From Pseudalgibacter alginicilyticus (lineage in GTDB: Bacteria; Bacteroidota; Bacteroidia; Flavobacteriales; Flavobacteriaceae): a stretch of 64,000 nucleotides of DNA. The notes beneath the pieces were generated by a model. It had not been told where the DNA came from and made no database searches. It saw nothing but the letters and a program-made list of their open reading frames with translations. The position numbers were made by a program, and so were the translations under genes. The stretch spans positions 3,280,001 through 3,344,000 of the forward strand of contig NZ_CP012898.1 in the NCBI RefSeq assembly GCF_001310225.1, given 5' to 3'. Shown here in pieces: positions 1-8,941 of this stretch. Numbering within the stretch: the first letter of the stretch is position 1; each line of letters opens with the position of its first letter.

Positions 1-109
1 ATTATAGTAATCATGTTCATTTTTTCAATATGTTAAGATATTTGTTCATCTAAAATGATGAACGCTGGAAGCTAAAGGTCTAAAGATCGATAGCAAACAG
101 CTATGACTT
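1..109 (+). other. Spacer upstream of the 5S rRNA gene
   Basis: No open reading frame or tRNA cloverleaf is visible here. Because a 5S gene follows directly, this is most likely the 23S-5S internal spacer of an rRNA operon whose larger genes lie before the window. I could not identify a 23S 3' end in it. Confidence 0.45.
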
Positions 110-214
<105 letters not shown>

Positions 215-219
215 TTTTA

Positions 220-252
220 GAAACCCTTCATAGTAATATGAAGGGTTTTTTG
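220..252 (+). terminator. Terminator of the rRNA operon
   Basis: AACCCTTCAT pairs perfectly with ATGAAGGGTT across a short loop and is followed by a T run. It lies a few bases after the 5S gene. The remaining bases up to 446 hold nothing I can recognise. Confidence 0.85.
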
Positions 253-446
253 TTTTATAAAATCTCTAACATGTAATTGCTTGGAGATTTTTTTGGTTTT
301 ACTGAAAATATATTACATCTATAGTCAGAGTTTAGATCATAATGGGGCCCGCTAAGCTTTTAATTAGTTATTCACTAAATTTGATTTTGTTAATTATATG
401 TTATACTCGTTTTTGATAGTTGTTCAAAATATTTTTAAATTAGTAT

Positions 447-1061
447 ATGAAAAAAATTCTATTTGGTGTTGCTATTACCTTAATTGTTTTGTTTACTTTC
501 AAGTATTGTGATTCAAAAGAGCAAGATAAAATTGTACTTTATGAAAGTTCAGATCTTATTCAAAAACAAATTAAAAACGTAGGTAAATTAATTGTCACAG
601 AAGGGCATTTTAGTGAAGTGTTTAATTACAGAAATTCAAAAGAAATATTAAGTTCTTATTTTACTTTAGAAAAAAAGGCATTGGTTGTTGTAAATGCAGA
701 AGTAACGGTTGCTTATGACTTAAGTAAAATTGAATTTAAGCTTGATGAGTCAGCTAAGACACTTACTATTTTAAGCATTCCAAAAGAAGAAATTAAAATA
801 ATTCCAGATTTAGAATATTATGATGTGCAATCTGATTTTTTTAATCCATTCGAAGCCCAAGATTATAATGATATAAAAGATATAATAAAAGCATCACTTA
901 ACAAGAAAATAGAAACTTCAGATTTAAAGATTAACGCAAAAAATAGGTTAATAAGTGAATTATCAAAATTCTATATTCTCACAAATTCTTTGGGATGGAC
1001 TTTAAAATATCACGAACAACCAATAACATCCATGGAATCCTTTCAGTTCATTAAATTGTAG
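447..1061 (+). CDS. DUF4230 family protein
   Basis: This 204-residue protein has one hydrophobic N-terminal segment (about residues 4-20), consistent with a membrane anchor or signal peptide. The remainder is a mixed alpha/beta region that I recognise as DUF4230, a widespread bacterial family without a settled biochemical role. Visible features include a strand-rich centre (residues 75-115) and a C-terminal helix with a GWTLKYHEQP segment. The ATG at 447 directly precedes a basic-hydrophobic start typical of exported proteins. The gene converges on the rhodanese gene, and the two reading frames overlap by 19 bases at their 3' ends. No function can be assigned. Confidence 0.8.
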   Translation: MKKILFGVAITLIVLFTFKYCDSKEQDKIVLYESSDLIQKQIKNVGKLIVTEGHFSEVFNYRNSKEILSSYFTLEKKALVVVNAEVTVAYDLSKIEFKLDESAKTLTILSIPKEEIKIIPDLEYYDVQSDFFNPFEAQDYNDIKDIIKASLNKKIETSDLKINAKNRLISELSKFYILTNSLGWTLKYHEQPITSMESFQFIKL

Positions 1062-1360
1062 TTTTTTGCTAAACTATGCCATCCCCCTCCATTAGTTGCT
1101 TCTATATTATTAATATTTAAAAATTTCACAGCTTTTGAGGCTCTAACACCAGCTTCACAACAAACAACAAAGGCTGTATTCATTGCTTTAAGTTTATCAA
1201 TATGATTGTGTAAATCTTGTAACGGTACGTGGACAGAATTTGGAATAGCACCAGCATCAAATTCTTTTTTAGTTCTAACATCTAAGATTACTGCGTCGTT
1301 TTCTAAAAACAACTGTATTTGTCTTTTTTTTGCTCCAAAAATGAAATCCCAAAAACCCAT
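1043..1360 (-). CDS. Rhodanese-like domain protein
   Basis: This 105-residue single-domain rhodanese has the conserved VILDVRTKKEFDAGAIPNS segment and the six-residue active-site loop starting at Cys68 (CEAGVR). That loop length is typical of sulfurtransferases that carry a persulfide on the cysteine. The N-terminus MGFWDFIFG is short and hydrophobic, so the protein may associate with the membrane, but no cleavage site is seen. Single-domain rhodaneses move sulfane sulfur in thiosulfate or sulfide metabolism or in tRNA thiolation; the substrate here is unknown. It stands alone and converges on the DUF4230 gene. Confidence 0.88.
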   Translation of the reverse strand: MGFWDFIFGAKKRQIQLFLENDAVILDVRTKKEFDAGAIPNSVHVPLQDLHNHIDKLKAMNTAFVVCCEAGVRASKAVKFLNINNIEATNGGGWHSLAKNYNLMN

Positions 1361-1470
1361 TGTATCAATTTGTTACAAATTACTAAAATATTTAAAAAGA
1401 TGATGATATAGGATATCATAATCTCATCTATTTTTTGTGTATATTCATGCCTTTGTTAATATAGATTAAA

Positions 1471-2223
1471 ATGATTCAGCCATACGTTACCTTAGATATT
1501 AAAAATGAAGTTGGTTATATTGAATTTTTTCATCCTAATAGAAATTCATTACCCAGTGAAATATTATTTCTTTTAAAACAATCTATTGAAGAGGCTGGAA
1601 AAAATGAAGCTATAAAAGTGATTGTTTTAAAAAGTGGCGGTGATAGAACTTTCTGTGCAGGTGCTAGTTTTAATGAAGTTATGGCAGTGAATTCGCCTGA
1701 AGAAGGACGTGTTTTTTTTTCAGGGTTTGCTCATGTCATTAATGCTATGCGGAATTGTCCTAAAATTATTATAGGGCGTATACATGGTAAAACAGTTGGA
1801 GGTGGCGTTGGTTTAATAGCGGCAACAGATTATTGTTTAGCCAATACATTTGCTTCTATTCGATTGAGTGAGTTAAGTATTGGTATTGGTCCTTTTGTTA
1901 TAGAACCAGCCGTTTCAAGAAAAATAGGGTTATCTGCAATGTCTCAAATGACTATTGATGCAGAAACTTTCTTTTCAGCTGAATGGGCAAAAGATAAAGG
2001 TTTGTATGCTGATATTTTTGAAGATACCGAAACTTTAGACATAGCTGTAAAAGTGTTAGCAGAAAAATTGAGTAAATACAATCCTGAAGCATTAAGTAGA
2101 ATGAAATCTGTTTTTTGGGAAGGCACATGCCACTGGGATAAATTATTATTAGAACGAGCTGAGATTAGCGGTAAATTAGTATTAAGCGAGTTTACAAAAA
2201 AAACATTAAAACGTTTTAGATAG
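1471..2223 (+). CDS. Enoyl-CoA hydratase/isomerase (crotonase) family protein
   Basis: The 250-residue protein has the crotonase fold signatures: an oxyanion-hole segment FCAGASFNEV near residues 64-73 and the glycine-rich HGKTVGGGVGLIAATDYC near 110-127. The following SELSIGIGPFVIEPAV segment carries a glutamate at the usual first catalytic position. The family hydrates or isomerises acyl-CoA thioesters in the cytoplasm. The pattern resembles flavobacterial enzymes often assigned to methylglutaconyl-CoA hydratase of leucine breakdown, but this is an inference from memory of the family. No neighbouring acyl-CoA gene supports a pathway. A palindromic hairpin lies about 75 bases downstream. Confidence 0.85.
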   Translation: MIQPYVTLDIKNEVGYIEFFHPNRNSLPSEILFLLKQSIEEAGKNEAIKVIVLKSGGDRTFCAGASFNEVMAVNSPEEGRVFFSGFAHVINAMRNCPKIIIGRIHGKTVGGGVGLIAATDYCLANTFASIRLSELSIGIGPFVIEPAVSRKIGLSAMSQMTIDAETFFSAEWAKDKGLYADIFEDTETLDIAVKVLAEKLSKYNPEALSRMKSVFWEGTCHWDKLLLERAEISGKLVLSEFTKKTLKRFR

Positions 2224-2298
2224 TTTTTGAGTAATTAATAATACATTATTGAACAAAAACTATTGAAACTTATATTGCTTATATCGCTTTTTATATCA

Positions 2299-2327
2299 TT
2301 TCTTTAGAATTTAATATTCTAAAGAAA
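2299..2327. terminator. AT-rich hairpin downstream of the crotonase gene
   Basis: TTTCTTTAGAAT and ATTCTAAAGAAA form a perfect 12-bp stem with a 5-base loop. It lacks a long T run, so termination is plausible but unproven. The rest of 2224-2625 shows no gene or other structure. Confidence 0.5.
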
Positions 2328-2625
2328 TGGGAATAAACGGATGCTGATACTCCCAAAATTTAGAGCTGTTGGATAAGGAAAATAGCTTTGAAATTCAACT
2401 ATAGATTTTAAAATGAACATGTCAATTAAATGTGACTTATTATATTAAAAATAAGTATAAGGTTGAGTTTTTCGTGATATTTAAGTCTACTAAGATTAAT
2501 ATAGCAACTTCGATAAGCTCAACCTGATAAATTAAATATAACTATTCATGTGGTTATCTCTTCTTTGGGAGAATTAATTTTAATTCTATGAGTTTTAATA
2601 TTTAGAATAATTACTTTGATAAAAT

Positions 2626-3177
2626 TTATTGTTGTGCTCCTGGAGGATATTGCTCCATAATTTTAGCTACAAATTCATTAATCCGCTCATCTTTCTTTTC
2701 AACGTTTTGTGTTAGATAGCCCGTACCCATACCTTGCCAAACTAATTCTTTTTTATCAGCATCAATTAAATCAATATATAAAGCTCCCTGTGAAGAAGTA
2801 GATACTGATGGTTGCAAATGGTTGTAGCCCCATCCCCAAGGACCGTAACCACCCCATCCCCAGCCACCGTAGCCCCAGGCATTGTTATAAACATCTACAC
2901 GTTGGTGTGATTTTGTAAATAGGCTTACAAGCAAATCTGGGGTTTCAGATTTTGTAAAACCTTTAGATAACATTTCAGCCTCAATAGCACGAAGAATTCT
3001 GCGTTTGTCGAGATCGCTAATTTCAACTTTATCAATACCAGTTTTATAGAAAGCAAAGGTTTTGTATTGATTAAAATTAGCACTTTTATCATAATCGGTT
3101 GCAACTTTTACCGAGCTACAAGAGCTTATTACAAGTAATATTGCTATAAGTGGTAACATGTAAACTACTTTTTTCAT
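2626..3177 (-). CDS. DUF4136 domain lipoprotein
   Basis: The 183-residue product starts with a lipoprotein signal whose lipobox ends at Cys20 (LVISSC), so it should be lipid-anchored. The body matches DUF4136: VATDYDKSANFNQYKTFAFY near the start, an alternating hydrophobic segment with DIDLIDADKK-like strands late, and the closing region KIMEQYPP. A Gly/Trp/Tyr-rich low-complexity insertion (GGWGWGGYGPWGWGY) sits near residues 104-120. The family is common in Bacteroidota envelopes but its role is unknown. The gene is monocistronic. Confidence 0.85.
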   Translation of the reverse strand: MKKVVYMLPLIAILLVISSCSSVKVATDYDKSANFNQYKTFAFYKTGIDKVEISDLDKRRILRAIEAEMLSKGFTKSETPDLLVSLFTKSHQRVDVYNNAWGYGGWGWGGYGPWGWGYNHLQPSVSTSSQGALYIDLIDADKKELVWQGMGTGYLTQNVEKKDERINEFVAKIMEQYPPGAQQ

Positions 3178-3307
3178 AACATTTTTATTAGTTTGTTAAT
3201 AACAATTTTGTTTAAAACATCAATAATCATACCATTTGTGGTCAATTATTTTGTTTTGTAAGCGTTGTTTAAAGTTAAGTAAATTTGGTGTATGTTTATT
3301 TTTTTAA

Positions 3308-3460
3308 TTATATGCGCTTTTTATTGTAACCATAAGGGCAATGTTTGCAGTGACTTTCACAACAATAACCTCGTTTTAAGTGATATTGTTCTGTAAAACA
3401 TTTGTAACCTTGTGGCGTTAAGTAAAAATCACCCTCTTCAATAGGAATTATTTTTTTCAT
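3308..3460 (-). CDS. Small cysteine-rich DUF5522-type protein
   Basis: This 50-codon reading frame encodes a peptide beginning MKKIIPIEEGDFYLTPQGY and ending in a cysteine-rich segment, CCESHCKHCPYGYNKKRI. The C-x3-C-x2-C arrangement followed by PYGY is what I recall for DUF5522, a small conserved Bacteroidota family that may bind metal. The frame has a clean ATG and TAA and lies alone in the interval 3178-3605, which otherwise holds nothing I recognise. Function is unknown. Confidence 0.8.
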   Translation of the reverse strand: MKKIIPIEEGDFYLTPQGYKCFTEQYHLKRGYCCESHCKHCPYGYNKKRI

Positions 3461-3605
3461 ATATAACAAAGATAATGTAAATTAAAGAAATTATTTATTG
3501 ATTTGAATAATCAAGATTTCTTAAATTGTTATTCTAAATACCTCGACAATTATAAGAAAATTTTAAAATAAGTTTTTCTGGAATATTTTTTTACAAGCTT
3601 CAATA

Positions 3606-3944
3606 ATGATTTTTATTTCTAAATATTTAGTTCCTAATGGCTATTTGGGCATTACGATTTTTCCCTTTGTGTTTTTAAAATATAAAGGACTTAGAGAAGA
3701 TACTGTTTTAATTAATCATGAAAATATTCATTTAAAACAGCAATTGGAAATGCTAATTATTCCTTTTTATCTGTTTTATGGTATTGAGTTTTTGATACGC
3801 TTATTTCAATATGAAAATAGCTATCTAGCGTATCGTAATATTTCATTTGAAAGAGAAGCTTTTTTTAATGAATCTAATTTGAACTACATAAAACGGCGTA
3901 AGTTTTGGAGTTTTTTAAAGTATCTTCGCCAATATGATTTTTAA
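3606..3944 (+). CDS. Small membrane-associated HExxH protein, putative mini-metallopeptidase
   Basis: The 112-residue protein contains NHENIHLKQQ, an HExxH zinc-binding motif (residues 38-42), followed by a hydrophobic helix (IIPFYLFYGIEFLI). About 45 residues later comes SFEREAF, where a glutamate could be the third zinc ligand. This layout resembles shortened M48/M56-type gluzincins, but I cannot assign a family. The protein is conserved in appearance among flavobacteria as far as I recall, and uncharacterised. Its 3' end overlaps the start of the next gene by 11 bases, implying translational coupling with the PLP enzyme. Confidence 0.72.
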   Translation: MIFISKYLVPNGYLGITIFPFVFLKYKGLREDTVLINHENIHLKQQLEMLIIPFYLFYGIEFLIRLFQYENSYLAYRNISFEREAFFNESNLNYIKRRKFWSFLKYLRQYDF

Positions 3945-4845
3945 GTTGCAAAATAGCATTAACCAACGTGTCGTTGTGCCATCAGGTTTTGGCGTGGAAT
4001 TATATATGAAACGAGAAGATGCTATTCATCCATTCATTTCTGGAAATAAATATCGTAAGTTAAAGTATAATATTGAAGAAGCCCAAAAGTTAGGCTTTAA
4101 AAAGCTTCTTACCTTTGGAGGTGCTTATTCCAATCATATAGCAGCGGTAGCATTTGCAGGAAAAACATTTGGTTTTGAAACCATTGGAGTTATACGAGGT
4201 GAAGAGGTAGGGGGTAAAATTCAAGAGAATAGCACTTTGTTATTTGCACAATCTTGTGGAATGCAATTTGAGTTTGTTTCTAGAGAAGTATATCGTAATA
4301 AAAATTCAGAAGATTTTATTGAGTCGTTAAATCATATTTATAAGGGTTTTTATTTAATACCTGAAGGGGGTACTAATTTGTTGGCTGTAAAAGGCTGCGA
4401 AGAAATTTTGATACAATCAGATATTAATTTTGATTATATTAGTTGTGCAGTTGGTACTGGGGGGACCATTTCTGGAATTATAAATTGTTCACAACCTCGT
4501 CAGCAAATTTTAGGTTTTCCTGCTTTAAAAGGCAGTTTTTTACAAGAAGATATTAGTAAATTTGCAAATAAATTAAACTGGAAACTTATTCTTGATTACC
4601 ATTTTGGTGGATATGCAAAAACTAATGATAAGTTGATTCACTTTATCAATGATTTTAAAAAAGAAAATAGTATTCCATTAGATCCTATTTACACAGGTAA
4701 AATGATGTATGGTATTTTCAATTTGATAAAAAAGGGTTACTTTCCTGTGGGGTCTAAAATATTAGCCATTCATACAGGAGGATTACAAGGCATATTAGGA
4801 ATGAATAAAACTTTAAAACATAAAAAAAGACCTTTAATTGAATAA
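3934..4845 (+). CDS. PLP-dependent deaminase, ACC deaminase/D-cysteine desulfhydrase family
   Basis: The 303-residue protein belongs to the fold-type II PLP family. The PLP lysine lies in SGNKYRKLKYN (residues 36-46), followed by FGGAYSNHIAAVA, the cofactor and substrate loop, and by GTGGTISGI, which binds the phosphate. Characterised relatives convert 1-aminocyclopropane-1-carboxylate or D-cysteine to a keto acid and ammonia; sequence alone does not decide which. At about 300 residues it is slightly shorter than typical members (about 325-340). It overlaps the preceding HExxH gene and is followed at once by the glucosaminidase gene, so the three are probably co-transcribed. Confidence 0.85.
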   Translation: MIFKLQNSINQRVVVPSGFGVELYMKREDAIHPFISGNKYRKLKYNIEEAQKLGFKKLLTFGGAYSNHIAAVAFAGKTFGFETIGVIRGEEVGGKIQENSTLLFAQSCGMQFEFVSREVYRNKNSEDFIESLNHIYKGFYLIPEGGTNLLAVKGCEEILIQSDINFDYISCAVGTGGTISGIINCSQPRQQILGFPALKGSFLQEDISKFANKLNWKLILDYHFGGYAKTNDKLIHFINDFKKENSIPLDPIYTGKMMYGIFNLIKKGYFPVGSKILAIHTGGLQGILGMNKTLKHKKRPLIE

Positions 4846-4849
4846 TATA

Positions 4850-5665
4850 ATGAATAAAATTGTGGTAATATTTTTTGTTGGAATATTAATTTTTAGTTGT
4901 GGTTCCAAGAAACGAGTGGTTCATAAAAGACAAGATAACAGAACGAATACAGAGCAAAAGGATAACATGAACACTCCTACTAATGTTCCTAAAGTAACAA
5001 CAAAAACCTATGCGAATGCTACTGAAAAATATATTGATACTTTTAAGGAAATAGCTCAAGAGGAAATGCGCTTATACAATATTCCTGCAAGCATAACTTT
5101 AGCACAAGGTATTTTAGAATCGGGTTCTGGTAATGGCAGACTTTCAGTAGAGGCTAATAATCATTTTGGAATTAAATGTCATAATTGGACGGGTGATAAA
5201 ATTTATCATGATGATGATGAAAAAGGCGAGTGTTTCAGAAAGTATCACGATGCTAAATATTCTTATCGAGATCATTCATTGTTTCTAACAATGAGGTCTC
5301 GTTATTCTAAACTGTTTACGCTTAAAAAAGGTGATTATAAAGGATGGGCAAAAGAATTAAGAGCTGCGGGTTATGCAACAGACAAAAAATATCCTCAAAA
5401 ATTAATTAGTTTGATTGAGCGGTATAATTTGCATGAGTACGATAAAGAAGTTTTAGGACACGAAACTTATCATAAAGAAGTAGAACATAATCATGTTAAT
5501 GGGGATGAAAATCAAATGGCAAACAATGAAGAGCATGTTGTGTCAAAAGGAGATACTTTATATTCAATTTCAAGAAAGTATAACTTAACAGTAGAGGAGC
5601 TTCAAAACATGAATGGTTTGCGGAATACAAACATAGGAATAGGTCAAGTTTTAAAGGTTAAGTAA
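4850..5665 (+). CDS. Peptidoglycan glucosaminidase lipoprotein with C-terminal LysM
   Basis: I chose the ATG at 4850 over a TTG four codons upstream because it gives a clean lipoprotein signal with lipobox FSC at Cys17. The mature 271-residue product has a GH73-type glucosaminidase domain (about residues 50-200) with SITLAQGILESGSGNGRL, whose glutamate is the expected catalytic acid, and the family segment NNHFGIKCH. A LysM domain (HVVSKGDTLYSISRKYNL...) occupies the last 45 residues and should bind peptidoglycan. The enzyme would cleave N-acetylglucosaminyl bonds in the cell wall from an envelope anchor. It lies 4 bases after the PLP gene and 21 bases before hemL. Confidence 0.9.
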   Translation: MNKIVVIFFVGILIFSCGSKKRVVHKRQDNRTNTEQKDNMNTPTNVPKVTTKTYANATEKYIDTFKEIAQEEMRLYNIPASITLAQGILESGSGNGRLSVEANNHFGIKCHNWTGDKIYHDDDEKGECFRKYHDAKYSYRDHSLFLTMRSRYSKLFTLKKGDYKGWAKELRAAGYATDKKYPQKLISLIERYNLHEYDKEVLGHETYHKEVEHNHVNGDENQMANNEEHVVSKGDTLYSISRKYNLTVEELQNMNGLRNTNIGIGQVLKVK

Positions 5666-5686
5666 TTAATTAGAATATAAAAAAAT

Positions 5687-6973
5687 ATGATTTATAAAAG
5701 AAGTAGTGCCCTATTTGCAGAAGCTGAGTGTGTTATTCCAGGTGGAGTAAATTCACCAGTTAGAGCTTTTAAAGGAGTAGGAGGAACACCCATTTTTGTA
5801 AAAGAAGCTAAAGGAGCATATTTATATGATGAAGATGGTCATAAGTTAATAGATTACATTAACTCTTGGGGACCGATGATTTTAGGGCATGCCTATGAAC
5901 CTGTTGTGAAAGCTGTTATTGAAAAAGCTAAAAAAGGAACTTCTTTTGGGATGCCAACAGAAATTGAAACTCAAATTGCAGAATTAGCTGTTTCCATGGT
6001 ACCTAATATTGATAAAATCCGTTTTGTAAATTCAGGAACAGAAGCTTGTATGAGCGCTGTACGCTTGGCAAGAGGTTTTACTGGAAAAGATAAAATTATT
6101 AAGTTTGCTGGTTGTTATCATGGTCATAGCGATTCTTTTTTAATTCAAGCAGGTAGTGGTGCTAGTACATTTGGTGTACCTAACAGTCCTGGAGTTACTA
6201 AGGGTACCGCTAAAGATACCTTATTAGCTACATATAATAATATAGAAAGCGTAAAAGCTCTTATTGAAGATAATCAAGAAGAAATAGCGTGTATTATAAT
6301 TGAGCCTGTTGCAGGTAATATGGGCTGTATTCCTCCAAAAGATAATTTTTTGCAAAAGTTGAGAGATTTATGTGATGCCCATAACATTCTTTTGATTTTT
6401 GATGAAGTGATGACAGGTTTTAGATTAGCCAGAGGAGGTGCGCAAGAATTATTTAACATAAAGGCAGATATTGTTTGTTTTGGAAAAGTAATTGGCGGCG
6501 GTTTACCTGTAGGAGCTTTTGCTGCAAGAAATGAGATTATGGATTATTTAGCACCTTCGGGACCCGTATATCAGGCAGGAACTTTAAGTGGTAATCCATT
6601 GGCTATGGCAGCAGGCTTGGCTATGCTTACTGAATTGAATAATGAGGTAGAAATATTTAAGCGTTTAGAAGAAAAAACAGCTTATTTACATAAAGGAATA
6701 GCTAAGGTTTTGAGCAATAATGCTGTTGTTAATACCATTAATAGAATGGGATCTATGATTTCTGTACATTTTGCTAAGGGAGATGTGGTGGATTTTGATT
6801 CTTCTGCCAAAGGGAATAATGACACATTCAAGAAATTTTTTCATGGCATGTTACAGCGAGGCGTTTATATAGCTCCTAGTGCTTTTGAAACTTGGTTTAT
6901 TACCGATGCATTAACCTATGCAGATTTAGATGATACGATTGCTGTTGTTAATGAAGTGGTAAAAACATTATAA
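5687..6973 (+). CDS. hemL: Glutamate-1-semialdehyde 2,1-aminomutase
   Basis: The 428-residue length is standard for HemL. The N-terminus has the family segment [19 protein letters not shown], the middle has [18 protein letters not shown], and Lys267 in [14 protein letters not shown] is the PLP-binding lysine. The enzyme converts glutamate-1-semialdehyde to 5-aminolevulinate in tetrapyrrole (heme) synthesis by the C5 route, in the cytoplasm. The gene is last in the local plus-strand run and ends before a strong bidirectional terminator. Confidence 0.97.
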   Translation: MIYKRSSALFAEAECVIPGGVNSPVRAFKGVGGTPIFVKEAKGAYLYDEDGHKLIDYINSWGPMILGHAYEPVVKAVIEKAKKGTSFGMPTEIETQIAELAVSMVPNIDKIRFVNSGTEACMSAVRLARGFTGKDKIIKFAGCYHGHSDSFLIQAGSGASTFGVPNSPGVTKGTAKDTLLATYNNIESVKALIEDNQEEIACIIIEPVAGNMGCIPPKDNFLQKLRDLCDAHNILLIFDEVMTGFRLARGGAQELFNIKADIVCFGKVIGGGLPVGAFAARNEIMDYLAPSGPVYQAGTLSGNPLAMAAGLAMLTELNNEVEIFKRLEEKTAYLHKGIAKVLSNNAVVNTINRMGSMISVHFAKGDVVDFDSSAKGNNDTFKKFFHGMLQRGVYIAPSAFETWFITDALTYADLDDTIAVVNEVVKTL

Positions 6974-6983
6974 ATGATAATAT

Positions 6984-7018
6984 AAAAAAGCATTTCTGAT
7001 TCAGAAATGCTTTTTTTT
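6984..7018. terminator. Bidirectional terminator between hemL and the convergent gene
   Basis: GCATTTCTGA (6990-6999) and TCAGAAATGC (7001-7010) form a near loopless perfect stem flanked by an A run upstream and a T run downstream, so it can act in both directions. Confidence 0.9.
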
Positions 7019-7053
7019 AACTAAACTAAATTAACTAATACAGCGGGTAATAA

Positions 7054-7527
7054 TTACCCTTGTTTTTTTCTGTTTGCACGGTTTCCTTTCCCTCTTTCAC
7101 CTCTTTCACCATCTCTGTTCATGCGTTCTTGAGATTTTTCCCATTTTTCATATTGTTCATCATTTAAGATGTTTTTCATTTTAGCTTTTTCGGCTATTTG
7201 CTGATCTAATCTCTCATTCATCATTTTAACACGATCTTCTTGAGAAGGTCTTTCATTAGATTCATTTTCTTTCTCGGCTTGACGAGCCTCCATTTTAGCT
7301 TTCATTGCTGTTGCTTTTTCTAAATTCAATTCTTGGATAGCTTTTTGTTGCGATGCATTTAAATCTAAATCAAGTGTCATTTTTTTTGTTTGCAAGGTGG
7401 CAATGTCTTCGGCAGATAATTTTTGAAATTGCTCAAATCTACCCTTTTTTGATTCATCATTGCTTCTTTTCTGAGCAGTTGCTTGTAATGTAACAAAGGC
7501 AAGTGCTATTAATACTAATTTTTTCAT
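7054..7527 (-). CDS. Exported charged helical protein of unknown function
   Basis: The 157-residue product begins with a signal peptide (MKKLVLIALAFVTLQATAQ). The rest is highly charged and predicted helical. Two repeated-looking segments, LQTKKMTLDLDLNASQQKAI and KAKMKNILNDEQYEKWEK, resemble the paired LTxxQ-like motifs of the Spy/CpxP periplasmic family and the DUF4890-type proteins of Bacteroidota. The C-terminus is an Arg/Gly/Lys-rich basic tail (GERGERGKGNRANRKK). A periplasmic chaperone-like or metal-sensing role is possible by analogy only. It converges on hemL and shares its terminator. Confidence 0.75.
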   Translation of the reverse strand: MKKLVLIALAFVTLQATAQKRSNDESKKGRFEQFQKLSAEDIATLQTKKMTLDLDLNASQQKAIQELNLEKATAMKAKMEARQAEKENESNERPSQEDRVKMMNERLDQQIAEKAKMKNILNDEQYEKWEKSQERMNRDGERGERGKGNRANRKKQG

Positions 7528-7643
7528 TTTTTTATTATTTTAAGTTTTTGTGCTAATAGGACTCTAGTATTTTTAAAAAGTTTAAAAGAGGTAACGTTTT
7601 TTAACGTGATATTAACTAAAAAAATATTAATAAAGAGTGAGAA

Positions 7644-8858
7644 CTATAATGAAATAGGGAATTTTAAGCTAATTCCTGTTTGGAGATCAGGAGCATTATT
7701 TACTAAAAGATCTTCTTTAAGATACAGAGATAATTTATAGTTTGGTCTACCATAGGTATAAATAAAAGTCCAAACGGATAGTGTTTTATAAAGTGTACTA
7801 ACACCATGATGCCAACCGCCATTAATTTCTTCCCACTTGCCTATTAGTTTATAATAATTGGCTTCTTCTAATTTATTATATCTGCTTTGAAGTTGGTAGT
7901 TGACACCAAAGGAGTGGTAATTTTTGGTTTTTGTGTATTTGGTATATTCAATATTTGTTTCCATACTTCCTAAAAAAGGATTGTTTCCTAAATCTATCTG
8001 GTCTTTAAAATTAACTACATTTTTTCTAAGTAGACTTAAACCAATGCCTATATTAAATTCATCAATATTTTTAATTGTAATTTTTTTTATACCATTTATA
8101 GAAATTCCTAAATCTAAAGAAGAATTGTATTTTGAAGTATTTAATCCTATATGAGAACCTAAATTAAAGTGAAGATTTTTTGTAGAATTAAATAAAAAAG
8201 AAGGATAATAAAAGTGATTGAATTCAATACCGCCAATAAAAAAATCGTTATTATGAAGCTCTAAAACCATACCATTTCTGTCAGTATATTTAAAGTTAAC
8301 TTGGTTTAGTCCATAATACCGCCTGCCATAAGGGTCTTCTCCTCCAGCTATATTACTGTGAAACCATTCAATACTTTCATCACTAGTAAAAAATGAAAAT
8401 GGATATTTGCCCTTAGTAATTAAATATGATCTTAATGAAATATCTAATTCATTTTTTTTGTTCAGGGGTATTTCAATATTTAATCTAAACTCTTTAATTA
8501 CCGCATCTATTATAATATTCATATAGTCAGCAGGTGTAGTTTCCTGGTCAATAAAATTGAAATGTCTTAGATTCCATAAGGTGTTACTTAGCGTTTCCCT
8601 AACCATAGGATCTTTAGGGATGTAAGTTTCTAAAAAGGGATGAAAGGTATTACCACTAGAATAATTTAAGGACAGTGTGGGGTTTTTTGTTGGCGTTATT
8701 TTAAAATTTTGATTTATTCGAGCACTAAAAATACCAAAATGATGTAGGCTTAAAATATGAGGTTTGTCTATACCATTTTTTATTTTTAGTGTGTCTTTCT
8801 GTTGTGCAGATATAGCAATGCTAAATAAAAAAAGGGGAATAAAATATTTTTGAAGCAT
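7644..8858 (-). CDS. Predicted outer-membrane beta-barrel protein, function unknown
   Basis: The 404-residue product has a signal peptide ending near ISAQQ at residue 20. The remainder alternates polar and aromatic residues in strand-like stretches and ends in a hydrophobic terminal strand (LQTGISLKFPISL), as outer-membrane barrels do. A segment GGEDPYGRRYYGLNQVNF near residues 170-190 is reminiscent of DUF3187-type outer-membrane proteins, but I am not certain of the family. It may be transcribed separately from the VOC gene, which lies 83 bases upstream on the same strand. Confidence 0.65.
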   Translation of the reverse strand: MLQKYFIPLFLFSIAISAQQKDTLKIKNGIDKPHILSLHHFGIFSARINQNFKITPTKNPTLSLNYSSGNTFHPFLETYIPKDPMVRETLSNTLWNLRHFNFIDQETTPADYMNIIIDAVIKEFRLNIEIPLNKKNELDISLRSYLITKGKYPFSFFTSDESIEWFHSNIAGGEDPYGRRYYGLNQVNFKYTDRNGMVLELHNNDFFIGGIEFNHFYYPSFLFNSTKNLHFNLGSHIGLNTSKYNSSLDLGISINGIKKITIKNIDEFNIGIGLSLLRKNVVNFKDQIDLGNNPFLGSMETNIEYTKYTKTKNYHSFGVNYQLQSRYNKLEEANYYKLIGKWEEINGGWHHGVSTLYKTLSVWTFIYTYGRPNYKLSLYLKEDLLVNNAPDLQTGISLKFPISL

Positions 8859-8941
8859 TACACAGAAATAATTTAAGTTTTAATATAATAGATTGGTAAT
8901 TTGTTTGAAATAGGTTATTTATAATACAGGTTTTATTTCTA

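Noticed and set aside
4838-4849. TTG start for the glucosaminidase
   Set aside because: The ATG at 4850 directly begins a standard lipoprotein signal and avoids overlap with the preceding gene.
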